A DNA stretch of 64,000 bases from Tethya wilhelma (Eukaryota > Porifera > Demospongiae > Tethyida > Tethyidae): assembly GCA_964030475.1 (NCBI GenBank), contig CAXIPT010000009.1, positions 3,338,223-3,402,222 of the forward strand, read 5' to 3'. The first letter of the stretch is position 1, and every line of letters begins with the position of its first letter. This document shows, piece by piece, positions 47,101 through 55,479 of the stretch. Made by a program: the position numbers and the translations under genes. The notes below the pieces were generated by a model. That model was not told where the DNA came from. It worked only from the letters and a program-made list of their open reading frames with translations, and did not search any database.

Positions 47101-48794
47101 CCACCTACTAACCCTAATGGAATACTGTTGGACTACCAAGTCATTTACTATGGGTTTGAACTTAAGGAACAAGACACCTCAAAAGTGAGTTGGATATTTT
47201 AATTTATGAAAATTTTGCACATTGGTACTCAATTGGGGTATCCTGAAACTTTATCACCCATGGACTGTAGATTACCAAGCGTGCTGTTGAAGTTCAAATT
47301 ATTGATGGGCCATATACCATCACTGTTCCAGTTTCTCAAAACTCAATTAACCTAAAGAATTTGAATGAAAATCTAAATTATACCTTTGTGGTAAGAACAC
47401 CCACTGAATCAGTGATTGTCACTTTTTGCCATGATAGTATAGTGTATAGTCTAATGCTAGTTTTGTTGTAATTTTAGGTGCGTGCAAGAACAAGTGCAGG
47501 ACCTGGTGAAAACTCCACTGCAGTTACTGTGAACCTAGCAGAAGTTTCTGCTGGTATGTAAATTTATCTAAAACTAGCTTTATATAAAAAAATTTTTATG
47601 ATACACATCCTAGACGATAAACTTATAATCCAGGTACACTCATAAAAAATCATGCAGCTACAATCTATCGTGATAACTAGCATCCCAAAATGTTTCCCCT
47701 CTCTCATAATGCAGAATCAAGTGGTCTTGAAGGTAGTGGTGGATCTGGCACAACCCTTGCAACCACAATAGTGTTTGTTGTCCTCTCTGTCATCTTCCTC
47801 TTCATCATTGTTGTGCTTGTAGCAGTGTTCATTGTGTGGCACAAACGAAGGCAATTCAAGACCTTAGTCTTGTGAGAAACTATTATTTATTATTCATGGC
47901 ATGTACATGCCTAATAAATTTATCATTTTAGTAAGAATTAGAATTATGGGGAATGTTAAATGTTCAAAGCAATCTTATCTGGATATTGTAAAGACTTATA
48001 GTCACTGTTGTTAACTAGCTGTAAATATAATAATAGTGTGTTAAGTTGAAGATTTTTCACATGTAATTTCTGCATATAATGTCTCGTGCACACTATCATG
48101 TGTACAGGAAAAAACGCTCAAGAACAGCAGGTCGACTTGAAACCAGAAACTTTTATAGAGTGACTACTAATGATAGAACAACCAAGCCTGTTGAAGAAAT
48201 AGAAATGGATGAGCCCGAATATGATGTGATCCAGGTACCAATTGCATGCATGATTGTGTTATTGTACAGTGACAACTATAGTTTACTTTGGATTACAAAA
48301 TCATTTTAGAATCTGGGAGCCTCTTTTGCAGAAGATCTACCATCAGATTGCGAGGCTGGTAAGTGGTCAGCTATTAGTGGCCACTCCCAGGTCTTATATC
48401 CTTTGCAATTTGGCATGTAACACTAAATGCTGGGAGTGGCCTGGGTACAATGGAAACTAATTAGCTTTTGCATTGACTGTGTATTTACAATTATTACAAT
48501 TGTATGACCATTGTGTACAATAATACAGCTGCTGATAAAACTCCTAAGCTTGCATTTGACGATGCAGCTATCCCAGAGGAGCCTCCTAGATATGTTGGTC
48601 TTGGTGAGGTGAATCAGATGAGGCTGGATTTAGCTGAAGAAGAAGAAACGAAGCTGGATTTAGCTAAAGAAGAAGAAATGAAGCCAGCTGATGGTGGACT
48701 GGATGACAAGACACCAGGAATAAAGAGTTGTGATGATAACAAAGAGACCCACTCAGAAGATTGTGATAGTGATGAAGAACTTTCTTACCTTTGA
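7573..48794 (+). CDS. gene B: giant EGF/FN3 transmembrane adhesion receptor (overall gene span)
   Basis: One transcription unit inferred from consistent splice phases: signal-peptide exon, ten-exon N-terminal ectodomain, three EGF exons, an array of more than 50 FN3 modules, a transmembrane exon and three cytoplasmic exons, ending in TGA at 48792-48794. Nearly every FN3 module is one exon of 285-297 nt starting and ending in phase 1, so modules can be added or lost without shifting the frame. The mature product would be a type I cell-surface protein likely acting in adhesion or recognition; that role follows from the domain content, not from a known orthologue. Single-N joins and an inverted stretch (15397-21206) mean the exact module order and number cannot be trusted. 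Pieces are described in the entries below. Confidence 0.8.
9420..10463 (+). other. large intron of gene B with repeats
   Basis: This intron of about 1 kb is four to five times longer than its equivalent in gene C (60230-60453). It carries a (GTCT)n tract at about 9586-9612 preceded by GCGCGTGCGTAGCACGTGCA. The extra length is therefore probably inserted repeat DNA. No exon is seen within it. Confidence 0.6.
11180..11743 (+). CDS. gene B EGF modules (3 exons)
   Basis: Exons 11180-11302, 11384-11506 and 11600-11743, all entering in phase 1. The first two are six-cysteine calcium-binding EGF modules starting DVNEC and DINEC, with the usual NTVGSYICQC and NTMGSYTCTC segments (Asn/aromatic positions of the cbEGF consensus). 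The third (DLCNECTGEPSGCG to DGVSC) has eight cysteines and an altered start without the calcium motif. They link the N-terminal region to the FN3 array, as in gene C. Confidence 0.92.
11919..15118 (+). CDS. gene B FN3 modules 1-7
   Basis: Seven one-exon FN3 modules: 11919-12215, 12499-12789, 12976-13263, 13403-13693, 13892-14179, 14383-14673 and 14825-15118. Each opens with a Pro-rich start (APSAPPENF, APTRPPQNV, VPSGSPLSF, APGSHPSNF), the strand-B tryptophan in W-[DNS]-P-P, an N-G turn, and L-x-P-[YF]-x-x-Y-x-C followed by a G-x-G-P or similar strand-G turn. The cysteine after the conserved tyrosine occurs in most modules, unusual for classic FN3. Modules 1-5 have direct counterparts in gene C (62179-64000). 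Module 7 is followed in its intron by a SINE. Confidence 0.92.
12318..12445 (+). mobile_element. tRNA-derived SINE remnant in a gene B intron
   Basis: An A-box-like TAGCTCAGTAGCGAAAGC (about 12353) is preceded by TATTCTCTGCTCCAATTCCC, which is the reverse complement of the shared end (AATTGGAGCAGAGAATA type) of the SINEs at 15125, 21843 and 32120. The B box is degenerate. Sense orientation, unlike the others. Confidence 0.45.
15125..15262 (-). mobile_element. tRNA-derived SINE, antisense, in the intron after FN3 module 7
   Basis: On the minus strand the A-box-like TAGCTTAATGATAAGAGCAA (15211-15192) and B box GGGTTCGAGTC (15171-15161) have tRNA spacing. The insertion shares its position and flanks with the copy at 21843 behind the paralogous FN3 exon. 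Confidence 0.65.
15397..20772 (-). CDS. inverted FN3 block of gene B (nine modules, probably a flipped contig)
   Basis: Minus-strand exons, in reading order: 20772-20188 (585 nt, two FN3 modules fused in one exon), 20017-19724, 19217-18930, 18656-18363, 17247-16957, 16638-16156 (483 nt, expanded by a minisatellite), 15917-15624 and 15429-15397 (cut by the N at 15396). All have phase 1 boundaries. The order PSGPPQNSN, APEAPPV, PTAPPVSPFG, PSASPANL, PTVAPTNIRG, PSGPPENIT, PSEPTNL, PADPPANLQ matches the plus-strand blocks at 22582 and 27083. The block is bounded by single Ns at 15396 and 21207. Its first 1,040 bp are the reverse complement of 33580-34619, so I infer it belongs in plus orientation directly upstream of 33580. 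Confidence 0.8.
16331..16495 (-). repeat. 21-bp in-frame minisatellite inside an FN3 exon
   Basis: About eight units of the type CCCCTGTCCACTTCCCACGCT (minus-strand product about GSGQGSA / GSGQESV) inside the exon 16638-16156. Units differ at few positions. The equivalent exons at 25546 and 30095 have a single unit (YGSGQGGMGITPF, YGSGQGSVGITPF). The repeat lies in a loop between FN3 strands and keeps the frame. Confidence 0.9.
17341..18336 (-). mobile_element. composite fold-back repeat, copy 2 (reversed)
   Basis: Hairpin module at 17341-17723 (arms about 17345-17450 and 17610-17720), then the body with GCGCATGCGCA, GCCACGTGG and GTCTATGGGACAGTCGGCCC, ending in TACGTACTACCGTACGTA. It fills the intron between the FN3 exons 18656-18363 and 17247-16957, ending only about 25 bp from the donor side of the former. 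Confidence 0.8.
18854..18920. mobile_element. short hairpin MITE (AGCCTCGTACCCAGGC family)
   Basis: TAGCCTCGTACCCAGGCCCC at one end and GAGAGCCTAGGTACGAGGC at the other are inverted. Related ends occur at 6793, 26452-26534, 36196-36316, 39590, 42911, 45075 and 53460. See the 36196 copy for the target duplication. Confidence 0.55.
21208..26168 (+). CDS. gene B FN3 block (21208-26168)
   Basis: Exons: 21208-21422 (5' part missing at the N, module-6 type), 21545-21838 (module-7 type), 22156-22443, 22582-23169 (two fused modules, interrupted by an N and a fold-back artefact at 22852), 23368-23661, 24008-24295, 24577-24870, 25061-25351, 25546-25887 and 26063-26168 (cut by the N at 26169). All boundaries are phase 1. 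Typical openings are APSGPPQNSN, VPTAPPVSPF, VPSASPANLT, APTVAPTNIR, APSGPPENIT, VPSEPTDVRV and VPADPPTNIQ. The same series recurs at 26600-30913 and in the inverted block, showing a higher-order repeat unit. Confidence 0.88.
21843..21985 (-). mobile_element. tRNA-derived SINE, antisense, orthologous to the copy at 15125
   Basis: B box on the minus strand GGGTTCAAATC (21894-21884 region) and A box near 21940. It starts at the same place after the donor (GTAAGTAGTACCAAAAAT) as the copy at 15125, so it was copied together with the exon block. Confidence 0.6.
26170..33487 (+). CDS. gene B FN3 block (26170-33487)
   Basis: Exons: 26170-26339 (3' part of a module-7 type exon after the N), 26600-26887, 27083-27667 (two fused modules, 585 nt, intact), 27873-28166, 28675-28962, 29222-29515, 29603-29893, 30095-30436, 30623-30913, 31196-31486, 31809-32096, 32285-32575, 32697-32984 and 33197-33487. 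Five modules beyond the previous block's end are seen (APYGTPLNIM, VPTAPPQNIS, APVAAPEQLS, APTAPPQNPS, VPSSPTQRLN), so the full repeat unit is about 13-15 modules. Phase 1 boundaries throughout. This is the longest uninterrupted stretch and the best guide to the real order. Confidence 0.9.
26452..26534. mobile_element. short hairpin MITE in a gene B intron
   Basis: TAGCCTCATAACTATAGGCC at one end is inverted against GACCTGGTTTACGAGGCTA at the other. Similar paired ends are seen at about 783-850 in a gene A intron (AAACCAGGC and GACCTGGTTTATGAGGCTA). Confidence 0.5.
32120..32255 (-). mobile_element. tRNA-derived SINE, antisense, in a gene B intron
   Basis: GGGTTCGAATC-type B box on the minus strand (about 32163-32152) and an A-box-like AGCTTTGTGGTAAGAGTA (about 32205-32188). 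It ends in the shared TGAAGCAGAGAATAGTAGTA. Confidence 0.55.
33580..37937 (+). CDS. gene B FN3 block (33580-37937)
   Basis: Exons: 33580-33860 (starts inside the minisatellite after the N), 34099-34392, 34587-34877, 35040-35327, 35450-35740, 35882-36169, 36537-36824, 37076-37363 and 37704-37937 (cut by the N at 37938). The run PYGTPLNIM, PTAPPQNIS, PTAAPEQPS, PSAPPQNPS, PSGPAQQLN repeats the end of the previous block with small differences; PSGAPGNVS and PSGFPQTFM then extend it. The first 1,040 bases repeat 15397-16436 in reverse complement. Confidence 0.88.
36196..36316. mobile_element. hAT-like MITE with 8-bp target-site duplication
   Basis: Terminal inverted repeats TAGCCTCGTGCCCAGGCTCC and, reversed, TAGCATCATTCCCAGGCTCC enclose about 80 bp. 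The flanks are CCCATAGT at 36188-36195 and again at 36317-36324, an 8-bp direct repeat as hAT-type transposition leaves. No coding capacity. Confidence 0.65.
37939..39285 (-). CDS. secreted right-handed beta-helix-type protein, 5' part (truncated)
   Basis: Long single-exon frame of about 450 residues on the minus strand, starting at ATG 39285-39283 and running into the N at 37938, where it is cut. It opens with MDYLPLLVSTISLAVIIHSV, a signal peptide, then SQDHILVVPTN. The remainder is rich in short hydrophobic strands, Asn and Ser (for example VSIHGLTFSHCNGLTF, TIAIVMSSEISVSEV, NIVNTSRNY, SISNVTSTN), the pattern of parallel beta-helix repeats, with many N-x-S/T sites. The family match is by pattern, not by alignment. 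It is antisense to gene B and would be nested in an intron if the join is real; alternatively the left part of this contig is misplaced. Confidence 0.65.
39748..44943 (+). CDS. gene B FN3 block (39748-44943)
   Basis: Exons: 39748-40044, 40349-40633, 40734-40997 (first bases lost at the N at 40733), 41149-41436, 41586-41873, 42131-42415, 42581-42871, 43107-43403, 43609-43905, 44216-44503 and 44653-44943. All are phase 1 FN3 exons. Modules here differ from each other (GPALSPVSLN, VPTGPPESVS, APTGSPLNLT, VPSGPPTSFV, APAGAPANVA, VPTAPPDTIS, APTLPPLNTA, VPSGVPLNVS, VPTGSPVAVN), so this part is outside the recent higher-order repeat. The exon ending at 40633 is followed by GCAAGT, a GC donor. The exon 39748-40044 is a near copy of the truncated exon at 37704. 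Confidence 0.9.
45286..47553 (+). CDS. gene B membrane-proximal FN3 modules
   Basis: Exons: 45286-45573 (EPSESPRNV type), 45784-46188 (405 nt, enlarged), 46289-46480 plus 46850-46951 (one module split by an intron), and 47033-47184, 47271-47390, 47478-47553 (one module over three exons). The 405-nt exon has an extra acidic loop, FDDDRDDDDV. The split module carries an RGD tripeptide (YSSRGDTSS; codons 46450-46458). Splice phases differ from the array (phase 0 at 47184/47271 and 47390/47478) but keep the frame. These modules are diverged and resemble none of the repeated ones, as expected for an older, fixed stalk. Confidence 0.85.
47715..48794 (+). CDS. gene B transmembrane helix and cytoplasmic tail (4 exons)
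   Basis: Exons 47715-47871, 48108-48234, 48310-48358 and 48529-48794 (stop TGA). The first encodes a Gly/Ser linker (SSGLEGSGGSGTT), a hydrophobic helix of about 26 residues (TIVFVVLSVIFLFIIVVLVA...) and the stop-transfer WHKRRQFK. The donor is the GT in TTGTGAG, so TT joins G of the next exon and KKRSRTAGR follows. The tail of about 150 residues has FYRV, EPEYDVIQ and PPRYVGL tyrosine sites, a short tandem repeat (LDLAEEEETK / LDLAKEEEMK) and an acidic end, DSDEELSYL. No catalytic domain. It has no similarity I can see to the gene A tail, so the paralogues probably signal differently. Confidence 0.85.
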
Positions 48795-49212
48795 ACTTTT
48801 ACTACTCATTTACAACTACCTACTTTACGTGGACAAGTTATAATTTTATTATGTACTTTCAGTCCATTAATTCTTTGGGACAGTGTTATTAGTTATAACT
48901 ATTTGTTTATACATGCTATTCTACATGCTATAATTATAATATTATATTATAAGCTTGTATTATGTATATATTAATGTTTGGTGAGTTAAAACATGTGAGT
49001 TGAACTTTATAGAATCTGATAAGAGTCATTCTAACACCTTATACTGGATTGTTTTGTATACAAAAATAAGCATGCATTGAAGCATATGACTATAACTATG
49101 AGCGCTTTAATATAATATACAGTATAGTAGCTGTAAAGCAGCGCTATCTTAATTGGGTTAATCAAAATTAATTTTGTATGACAAAATTAATGACTATTCC
49201 ATAATAGGCAAA
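48795..49212. other. 3' flank of gene B
   Basis: Very AT-rich DNA with no supported coding segment and no exact AATAAA close behind the stop codon. It ends at the start of the composite repeat copy 3. Confidence 0.5.
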
Positions 49213-50656
49213 AGTAGTAGGAATGGACCGACTGTCCCATAGACACCAGGCCACTATAAAAATCTAGTCAAACAAAATTAAACCTTCAAAGGTGCTCAGA
49301 GGCTCTTACTGACAGATTACCAATTGCATACAAGGCCTAAAACTCACAAAAACTTTCCTCAGCACTATAGTAGTGAGCGCTAGTGGGAAGCCACCATACT
49401 TGGAGTGCCATTTTCGTACTTACGGTTAGGGTGTCCAACGTGAAATTTCAAGAGTGGCAAATTAAAGTCATTGCTAGTTATTTGTGTAGACCTACTTTAG
49501 ATCAACTGAAAAATATATCTGGTTTGATGCAATCACGCATTGTTTTCCTTTGCGAGGCATTTTACTAAAAACACAAATTCGCAAATAATGGTCACGTGAC
49601 CAAAATGCCATACTAGGTTCACTACAATAGCAAATTTGGTGAGGCTTGGCTGTAAGCAATGTTCTAGGACTATGTTATCTTTTTATGAGTGTTTGTAAGA
49701 TTCTTACGAATTGTGTACGTGCATGCGTACGTACGCGTACTAAATTCTGGTCACGTGACCATTATTTTGCGAATTTGTGTTTTATTGAAACTCCTCGCGA
49801 AGGAAAACAATGCATGATTACATCAGACCATATATATTTTTTCAGTTGACCTATTGTAGGTCTACACAAATAACTAGCAATGACTTCAATTTGCTACTCT
49901 TGAAATTTGACGTTGGACACCCTAACTTACGTTCGTACTTACTAACTGACTTACTTGAAAACGATTTCCAGAGAACCAGAATGTGTTGAGCCAACTTTGA
50001 CAGCACAAAGTAAGTTCTTTTCATGGGTAGTACATTCCTTTATACTCATTTTAATCTCAAATAGCCCTAAACAAAAACTAGAAAGCTTTGAAACTTACTG
50101 TATAAATTCATGTACTACAATGCAGCCATCGTGTTCAAGGTCATTATCCACGTGGTATATGCGCATGCGCATTAGCTTCTTAGCATAATGATCAATGCAT
50201 TGTAGCTGCTACTTATGTTTTTTGTAGGGAATAACCAGTCTCTGATAGTCTCCACACTGTAGTGTTGAAAAAAGTGAATAAACAAGTAGTAAAAAATTTT
50301 TAAAAATATGTAGTGTAGGAATGGGCAGTGCGGTAAAAAGCATTGGAACAAGGCATGTCTCAATTTCGGCACATGACTACTTCATTTTTTATGCTCAACT
50401 CTTGGCCGGCAGTCCAGTTTAAGTTGCCTATCTTGTTATGGTTTACTCCACTGCTTAGCCAACTGATAACCAATGCAACAAGCTATGGTATACTAGAGTA
50501 GTACAAATCTTTGCATTTATGACACTGAGGATCTATAATAAATAGGGATCAAGAACAAAAATGAAGTAGTCATGTGCCGAAATTGAGACATGCCTTGTTC
50601 CAATGTTTTTACTGCACTGCCCATTCCTACACTACATATTTTTTTAAAAAAATTAC
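49213..50656 (+). mobile_element. composite fold-back repeat, copy 3
   Basis: Same order as copy 1: AGTAGGAATGGACCGACTGT, TCTAGTCAAACAAAATTAAA, GAGCGCTAGTGGGAAGCCA, GCGCATGCGCATTAG, then the hairpin module at about 50285-50655. It is interrupted by the fold-back element at 49427-49930. It lies about 420 bp behind the gene B stop codon. Confidence 0.8.
49427..49930. mobile_element. nested fold-back element inserted in composite repeat copy 3
   Basis: The left arm begins TTAGGGTGTCCAACGTGAAA and continues TTTCAAGAGTGGCAAATTAA, GTTATTTGTGTAGACCTAC and GGTCACGTGACC; the right arm is its reverse complement ending GACGTTGGACACCCTAA. Arms are about 190 bp around a spacer of about 130 bp. Copies 1, 2 and 4 of the composite repeat lack it at this point, showing a later insertion. 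Confidence 0.75.
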
Positions 50657-52150
50657 TGTAATAATTATAAGTCAGTGGAAGAAAAAAAAGGCCACAAAAA
50701 CAAAAGCCCCTTTATTTATTATTAGAGTCTACGAGGGTTGAATGAGACTGTAACCTTCACAAGTGCTATATAACTTGGATCATATTGTGACAATTAATGA
50801 CTGCAATTTGGAATTCCTATCAACAGTAACTGTACAGGTGTTCTAAATCAAGTAATTCTGTAGTTCAGGTTTGCAGTGATGATAATGGGTGTGCTGACTT
50901 TAATGATTTGAAGACAAACTTTACAGCACAACTATGCATGTTGTTTAGCCCTTACTACCCCCTGAAATTACACCTTTCAAGTGTCTGTCCAATTAAGGTT
51001 TCCTCATTTTCATGCTACAGATCAAGTTTAACAATGACTGGTGGACATATGGATCTACTTAAGATCTATAGATTCTATAGCAATAATAATTATTAATCTA
51101 TGAATCTTAGTGTAAAAACCACTGTCTGATGTCCAAAAGTAGATCACTGGACAAAATGAAAAAAACAATAATTTAAAATTCGCGCCTTATGCAATTAGTT
51201 GACCTTTGCACTCAGTTGTTGCTGAGCGCCCGGGAAGAGCGGTTGATTGAACATTTTCCATGCAGTAAGTTACCTCCACGTTTTTAAACGCAAAGAATAG
51301 TCGTCAAGTGGGCCTGACTAGCTCTCGAGCCTGGGAACGAGCTCGAGGCTCTAGGTCAAGCACTCGAGGATGACCACTCAGGGTCGGACCGCCTAAAGTC
51401 ACGGTTCTCAAAATGGCCCATATGGCTCCACCCATCAGGCGCAGTATTTAACTGCTGTTGCTGACCTCTTTGCATAAATCCAAGGATCAAGAAAGAAGGT
51501 TTTATTTGTGTGGTAAGTTAGTTTATGGCTTAACTATATTTTAATAATACTATTAAAAAATTAGAACAGGGGATTGGCATACTTTTAAAAAACAACAACT
51601 CTGTATACTTGCTGTATGCATTTATAATAATATTAATAATATTATTTAAAAAAATTATGTGCTCCTAATAGTCTTTTTATCACTGGTACTTGTAAGCATA
51701 ATGGACATGCACATCATAGCTCAGTAAGATAAAATGGGGTAATTTGGACAGCTCTTCCGGTCCTTCGAATGTCTGCTGGCGTTACTCCAGAAGTAAATAC
51801 ACTGACCCTGAAGCTAAGCTACACAATGATAACTTACTATAAACGGTATCTGCAGCAGTTAAAGAAATCTGCATGCTACTTTAGTTATGGTTGTGGAGAC
51901 CGAATAGTCACCTAGCTCAATTTTTTCAAAAAAAAGGGGGCCATGGGGTAATTCAGGCACCCAGGTTATCATTGCGTGTGGAGTTTTGAGGCTTAAAAGT
52001 TGCTCCTGAACTTAATTGAAGCAAGTTGAATTCATTTAATTTTTGCAGAGTCAAGTAGGATGGATAAATTATTAAGCCAACAAAAATTAAACGAATATTA
52101 AATGAGATAAGATCAATTACATCACTCCTACTAATTAAATCAATATAAAT

Positions 52151-52239
52151 GTAATATTTCAGAAATCACAATAGCCTAAGGACGTCAATGTCTTTCTTCC
52201 ATAAACATTGTAGTCCTATTGTGATTTCTAAAATATTAC
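52151..52239. repeat. inverted repeat, 24-bp arms
   Basis: GTAATATTTCAGAAATCACA at 52151 pairs with TGTGATTTCTAAAATATTAC ending at 52239, with one mismatch over 24 bp, and the pairing continues partly inward (GGACGTCAATGT against ACATTGTAGTCC). Probably a small fold-back element. Confidence 0.65.
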
Positions 52240-52892
52240 ATTATATGATTAGAATATCGTGCTATATACTCATCATATTTTGGGCAAATCCAGTGATATT
52301 CTACTCTTGGGCATTGCATACAACGACTCAAACCAACTCCAACAGCCCCGCCCACTTTTACTACAGATGTACTCATACAGTACCAACTTTTAGCATGACT
52401 CTACGATCTCCCAAAGTAGCTAGCATCATGAAATCAAGTCAAGACCTTCTAAACAGACTAATTGAGAGTAATTATTGTGTGTGTGTCTAAGTTTAGAAGT
52501 CTCATATTCAAGTTTATATAGATAAAGTTTTCTGGGGAAATATTTTGATTCAACGAGAAAATAGAAAAAGGATGGCACCTGCTACAATGAGAAATTAAAG
52601 CAGCATCAGCTGGACCCATGATTTGTAGTAGTTGTAGGCAGGTATAGTGTACCTATGTGTTGATAATCCAAGCTTTCCTCAAACGCGCTGGGTGGTTTTT
52701 ACATACTGTGTGTGAGAACTCAGAAGTGCCCGAATTACCCCACTGCCCAAATTGAACCACCTTACCTTATTTCATTCTGCCTCTACAGCTAGATTAGTTT
52801 TTGCTTCCTAACTGTGTTTTTGGGTCAAACAATTATAATACTCAAAATATTAATTTTTATATTATTGTGTCTTGTAATGATTTTTGGAACAT

Positions 52893-52926
52893 GTTTTAAT
52901 GTGTTTGCATGCAAACACATTAAAAC
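52893..52926. repeat. perfect 34-bp palindrome
   Basis: GTTTTAATGTGTTTGCA is followed directly by its exact reverse complement, centred on TGCATGCA between 52909 and 52910. There is no spacer. Confidence 0.9.
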
Positions 52927-54818
52927 TGGTTTGAATTTTATGTAATTTTTTTGTTTGAATTTTATGTCATGAAGTTTTGTGTATTTTATGGGCCCCAGAA
53001 ATGTACACATTTGAAAGCAAACTTTCTTCAGAGCCATAATCCGGTTGGTTTTTCTATCATGAGCATTAAAAACCTCACTGTTCAATAACATACTTACTTT
53101 GTGAATTACACGTGCACTCATGTACTGTCATGTCAATTGTTATTACAACCATAGTACAGTTGATTATCTGAACACCTCAGAGCACAGGCTCATTTCTAGC
53201 ATTTTAGGGAAACCAAATTTGTTTGTTTATAACTGAAGTTATAAATTTATGCTTGTTTTTGCAGCTCTAGCAATAGCTACAATAGTTTAATTGGCTCTTT
53301 AGCATAAGCCTCAAGCTCAAACAAGAGGACAGAGTCTGTTCAGATTTCTTTTACCGTATTTGGCCTTTCCAGCTCTGTTTGGATAATAGAGGTTCAACTG
53401 TAGCTTGCTTTATGCTTCTGGTCATGTTTGATATCTCGGTGCTTATGTACTGATACAGTAGCCTCATTCCCAGGCTCCTCCCGGCTCTTTAAGTTACACA
53501 TTGAAAAGCGGAAGGGCCTGGTATATTATGATGATGGCACGTGAATAACATCAGAAGCAGAATTGATAATTATAATAGTATTTGGACCTGGGATGCCTGT
53601 GGGTAGAGAGACAGAAACAGTGCTATTTTGTCACGGGAGATTGCATCTGCGGCCGTATATTTTAAAGATTCTCCTGGCAAGCAGTGGTAAAGATGGCTAC
53701 CCCTAGAAATTTTTTATTTTACACATGTATCATTATATTTAGAAGATGACTGAGAGACTCTTACAGTGAATAATACTTACCTTGAAAGGCTTTTTTTTAC
53801 TATGGATTTAGGCAAAGAATTCAATGTAGCTAGTCATGCAGCTACCTAGCAGGCTATAGTAAAGTGCAAAGATATTGTGACCATGCTCCCACCCCAAAGG
53901 CCTAGCCCCGCAGTTCATAGTGAGGTGTAGAAAGGCTATCAAAACAACAACTCAGTGCTGAGCTATTGCACTTTCAATGATCTACTCTTAGTGGTTGTCT
54001 TGAATTCCTAGATTATGTTGCATAATAATGCTATGTAGTCTGTGAAGTGTGAAGTTGGTCGTGTATGGTAGTTTCACAATTTCATGCACTCGTGTGTAAC
54101 TAACATAGTTATTAAAATTAATGATGTCTAGCAAACAAGCTTTTACAAGCATATCTGATGCAGTTGTGAGTTACTGTTAAATGGGCTGTCAGACTTTGAT
54201 ATCATACCAGGAGGAGAGGGGGTGATGAGATGTCTAACTGTACTATATTATTACTGACTCTGTTCAAGCTAGTACTGTGTAAACTCTCAGTTCAAATACA
54301 GAAGCTTGGAATGAAAACAAGTCTCCCACTGCTAGTTATGTTAACTGCATGATCATTGTTGTGTTTATGCAACTGACATTGCTCCAGCATGCTGCATGTG
54401 GGCATACTCTCTCACGATCCAAAATCTTGTTTTCATGTCAAGAGAATTTACCCATTATTATTGTCTACAACTCCCAAATATTATTAAATTACACAGTGTA
54501 ATAATGAAGGCACTTAAGGTATATATGTACAACTGATAACAAGTGTACGTGACTTTCCTTGCAAGTCAGTCTGAAGATTTTTTATTTGAAAACATTATTG
54601 CTATTTTTTCTTGTGTATACACTGTCAGGCATCTGGGATGATAGGTATCATCCTGTCAGTACAACACTAACTTCCATTACTGATTGTAGGCCTGCACTAG
54701 TTGTGACTATGAAACCTACTGTTACAGTATCACCGCAACTGGTTTTTGTGCTGTTTTTTTTGAGCCAAAAAGGATTTCAGACTGCAGTTGGTATGTTGTC
54801 TCTTAATGATGCATATGT

Positions 54819-54826
<8 letters not shown>

Positions 54827-54898
<72 letters not shown>

Positions 54899-54934
54899 NT
54901 GTGTGTGTGTGTGTGTGTGTGTATGTGTGTGTGT
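54827..54934. repeat. (GT)n microsatellite
   Basis: About 108 bp of GT repeats with one N at 54899. Confidence 0.95.
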
Positions 54935-55069
54935 TTGCTTGCCATTGCCTAGCAACCAGAAGTTTTATAGGCTATAACTGCCTGTTACTAAATGTGTCGA
55001 GGTGACAATATTAAGTGTGTGGCACATGACCATGCATGGAGTGCCCCCATTTAAGGGTCATGCAACTAT

Positions 55070-55071
<2 letters not shown>

Positions 55072-55154
<83 letters not shown>

Positions 55155-55155
55155 N

Positions 55156-55201
<46 letters not shown>
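55072..55201. repeat. (GT)n microsatellite
   Basis: About 130 bp of GT repeats with one N near 55155. The left flank GCAACTATA also precedes the tract at 55367. Confidence 0.95.
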
Positions 55202-55364
55202 GGTTGGAAGTTACTAACCAACAGTAGCAGCTAAGTAGTACCAAGTCTATTGTTTACTTAGTAACATGTGATTGCTTTAATTAAAAGAAGTCACAGTGTA
55301 AACTTCCAACAAATTAGGGGCTTGCAGTCCTCATGCTGTCCACTTGAAGTAATGCAACTATAAT

Positions 55365-55366
<2 letters not shown>

Positions 55367-55422
<56 letters not shown>
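55367..55422. repeat. (GT)n microsatellite
   Basis: About 56 bp of GT repeats, about 60 bp upstream of the somatomedin-B-like exon. Confidence 0.95.
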
Positions 55423-55424
<2 letters not shown>

Positions 55425-55479
55425 ACCTTGATTATTATTACAGTGTAATTATTGCCTTTTGTCCTCAATCCTACTGCAG

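Larger units (their letters stand above)
50657..54820. other. intergenic DNA with no supported gene
   Basis: I see no exon series with splice sites and no domain signature. Contents are two inverted repeats (52151-52239 and 52893-52926), a segment of higher GC at about 51180-51440 with GAGCCTGGGAACGAGCTCGAGGCT, and a MITE end near 53460. The open frame at about 54559-54790 opens with hydrophobic residues, but its start and splice sites are weak. Confidence 0.5.

Noticed and set aside
49383..50372. Short open frames in the composite repeat copy 3
   Set aside because: They lie within fold-back repeat DNA, are not conserved between repeat copies and show no transposase motifs.
54559..55244. Cys-Val or Thr-His-rich open frames
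   Set aside because: Translations of the (GT)n tracts; the upstream hydrophobic stretch at 54559-54640 has no reliable start or splice context.
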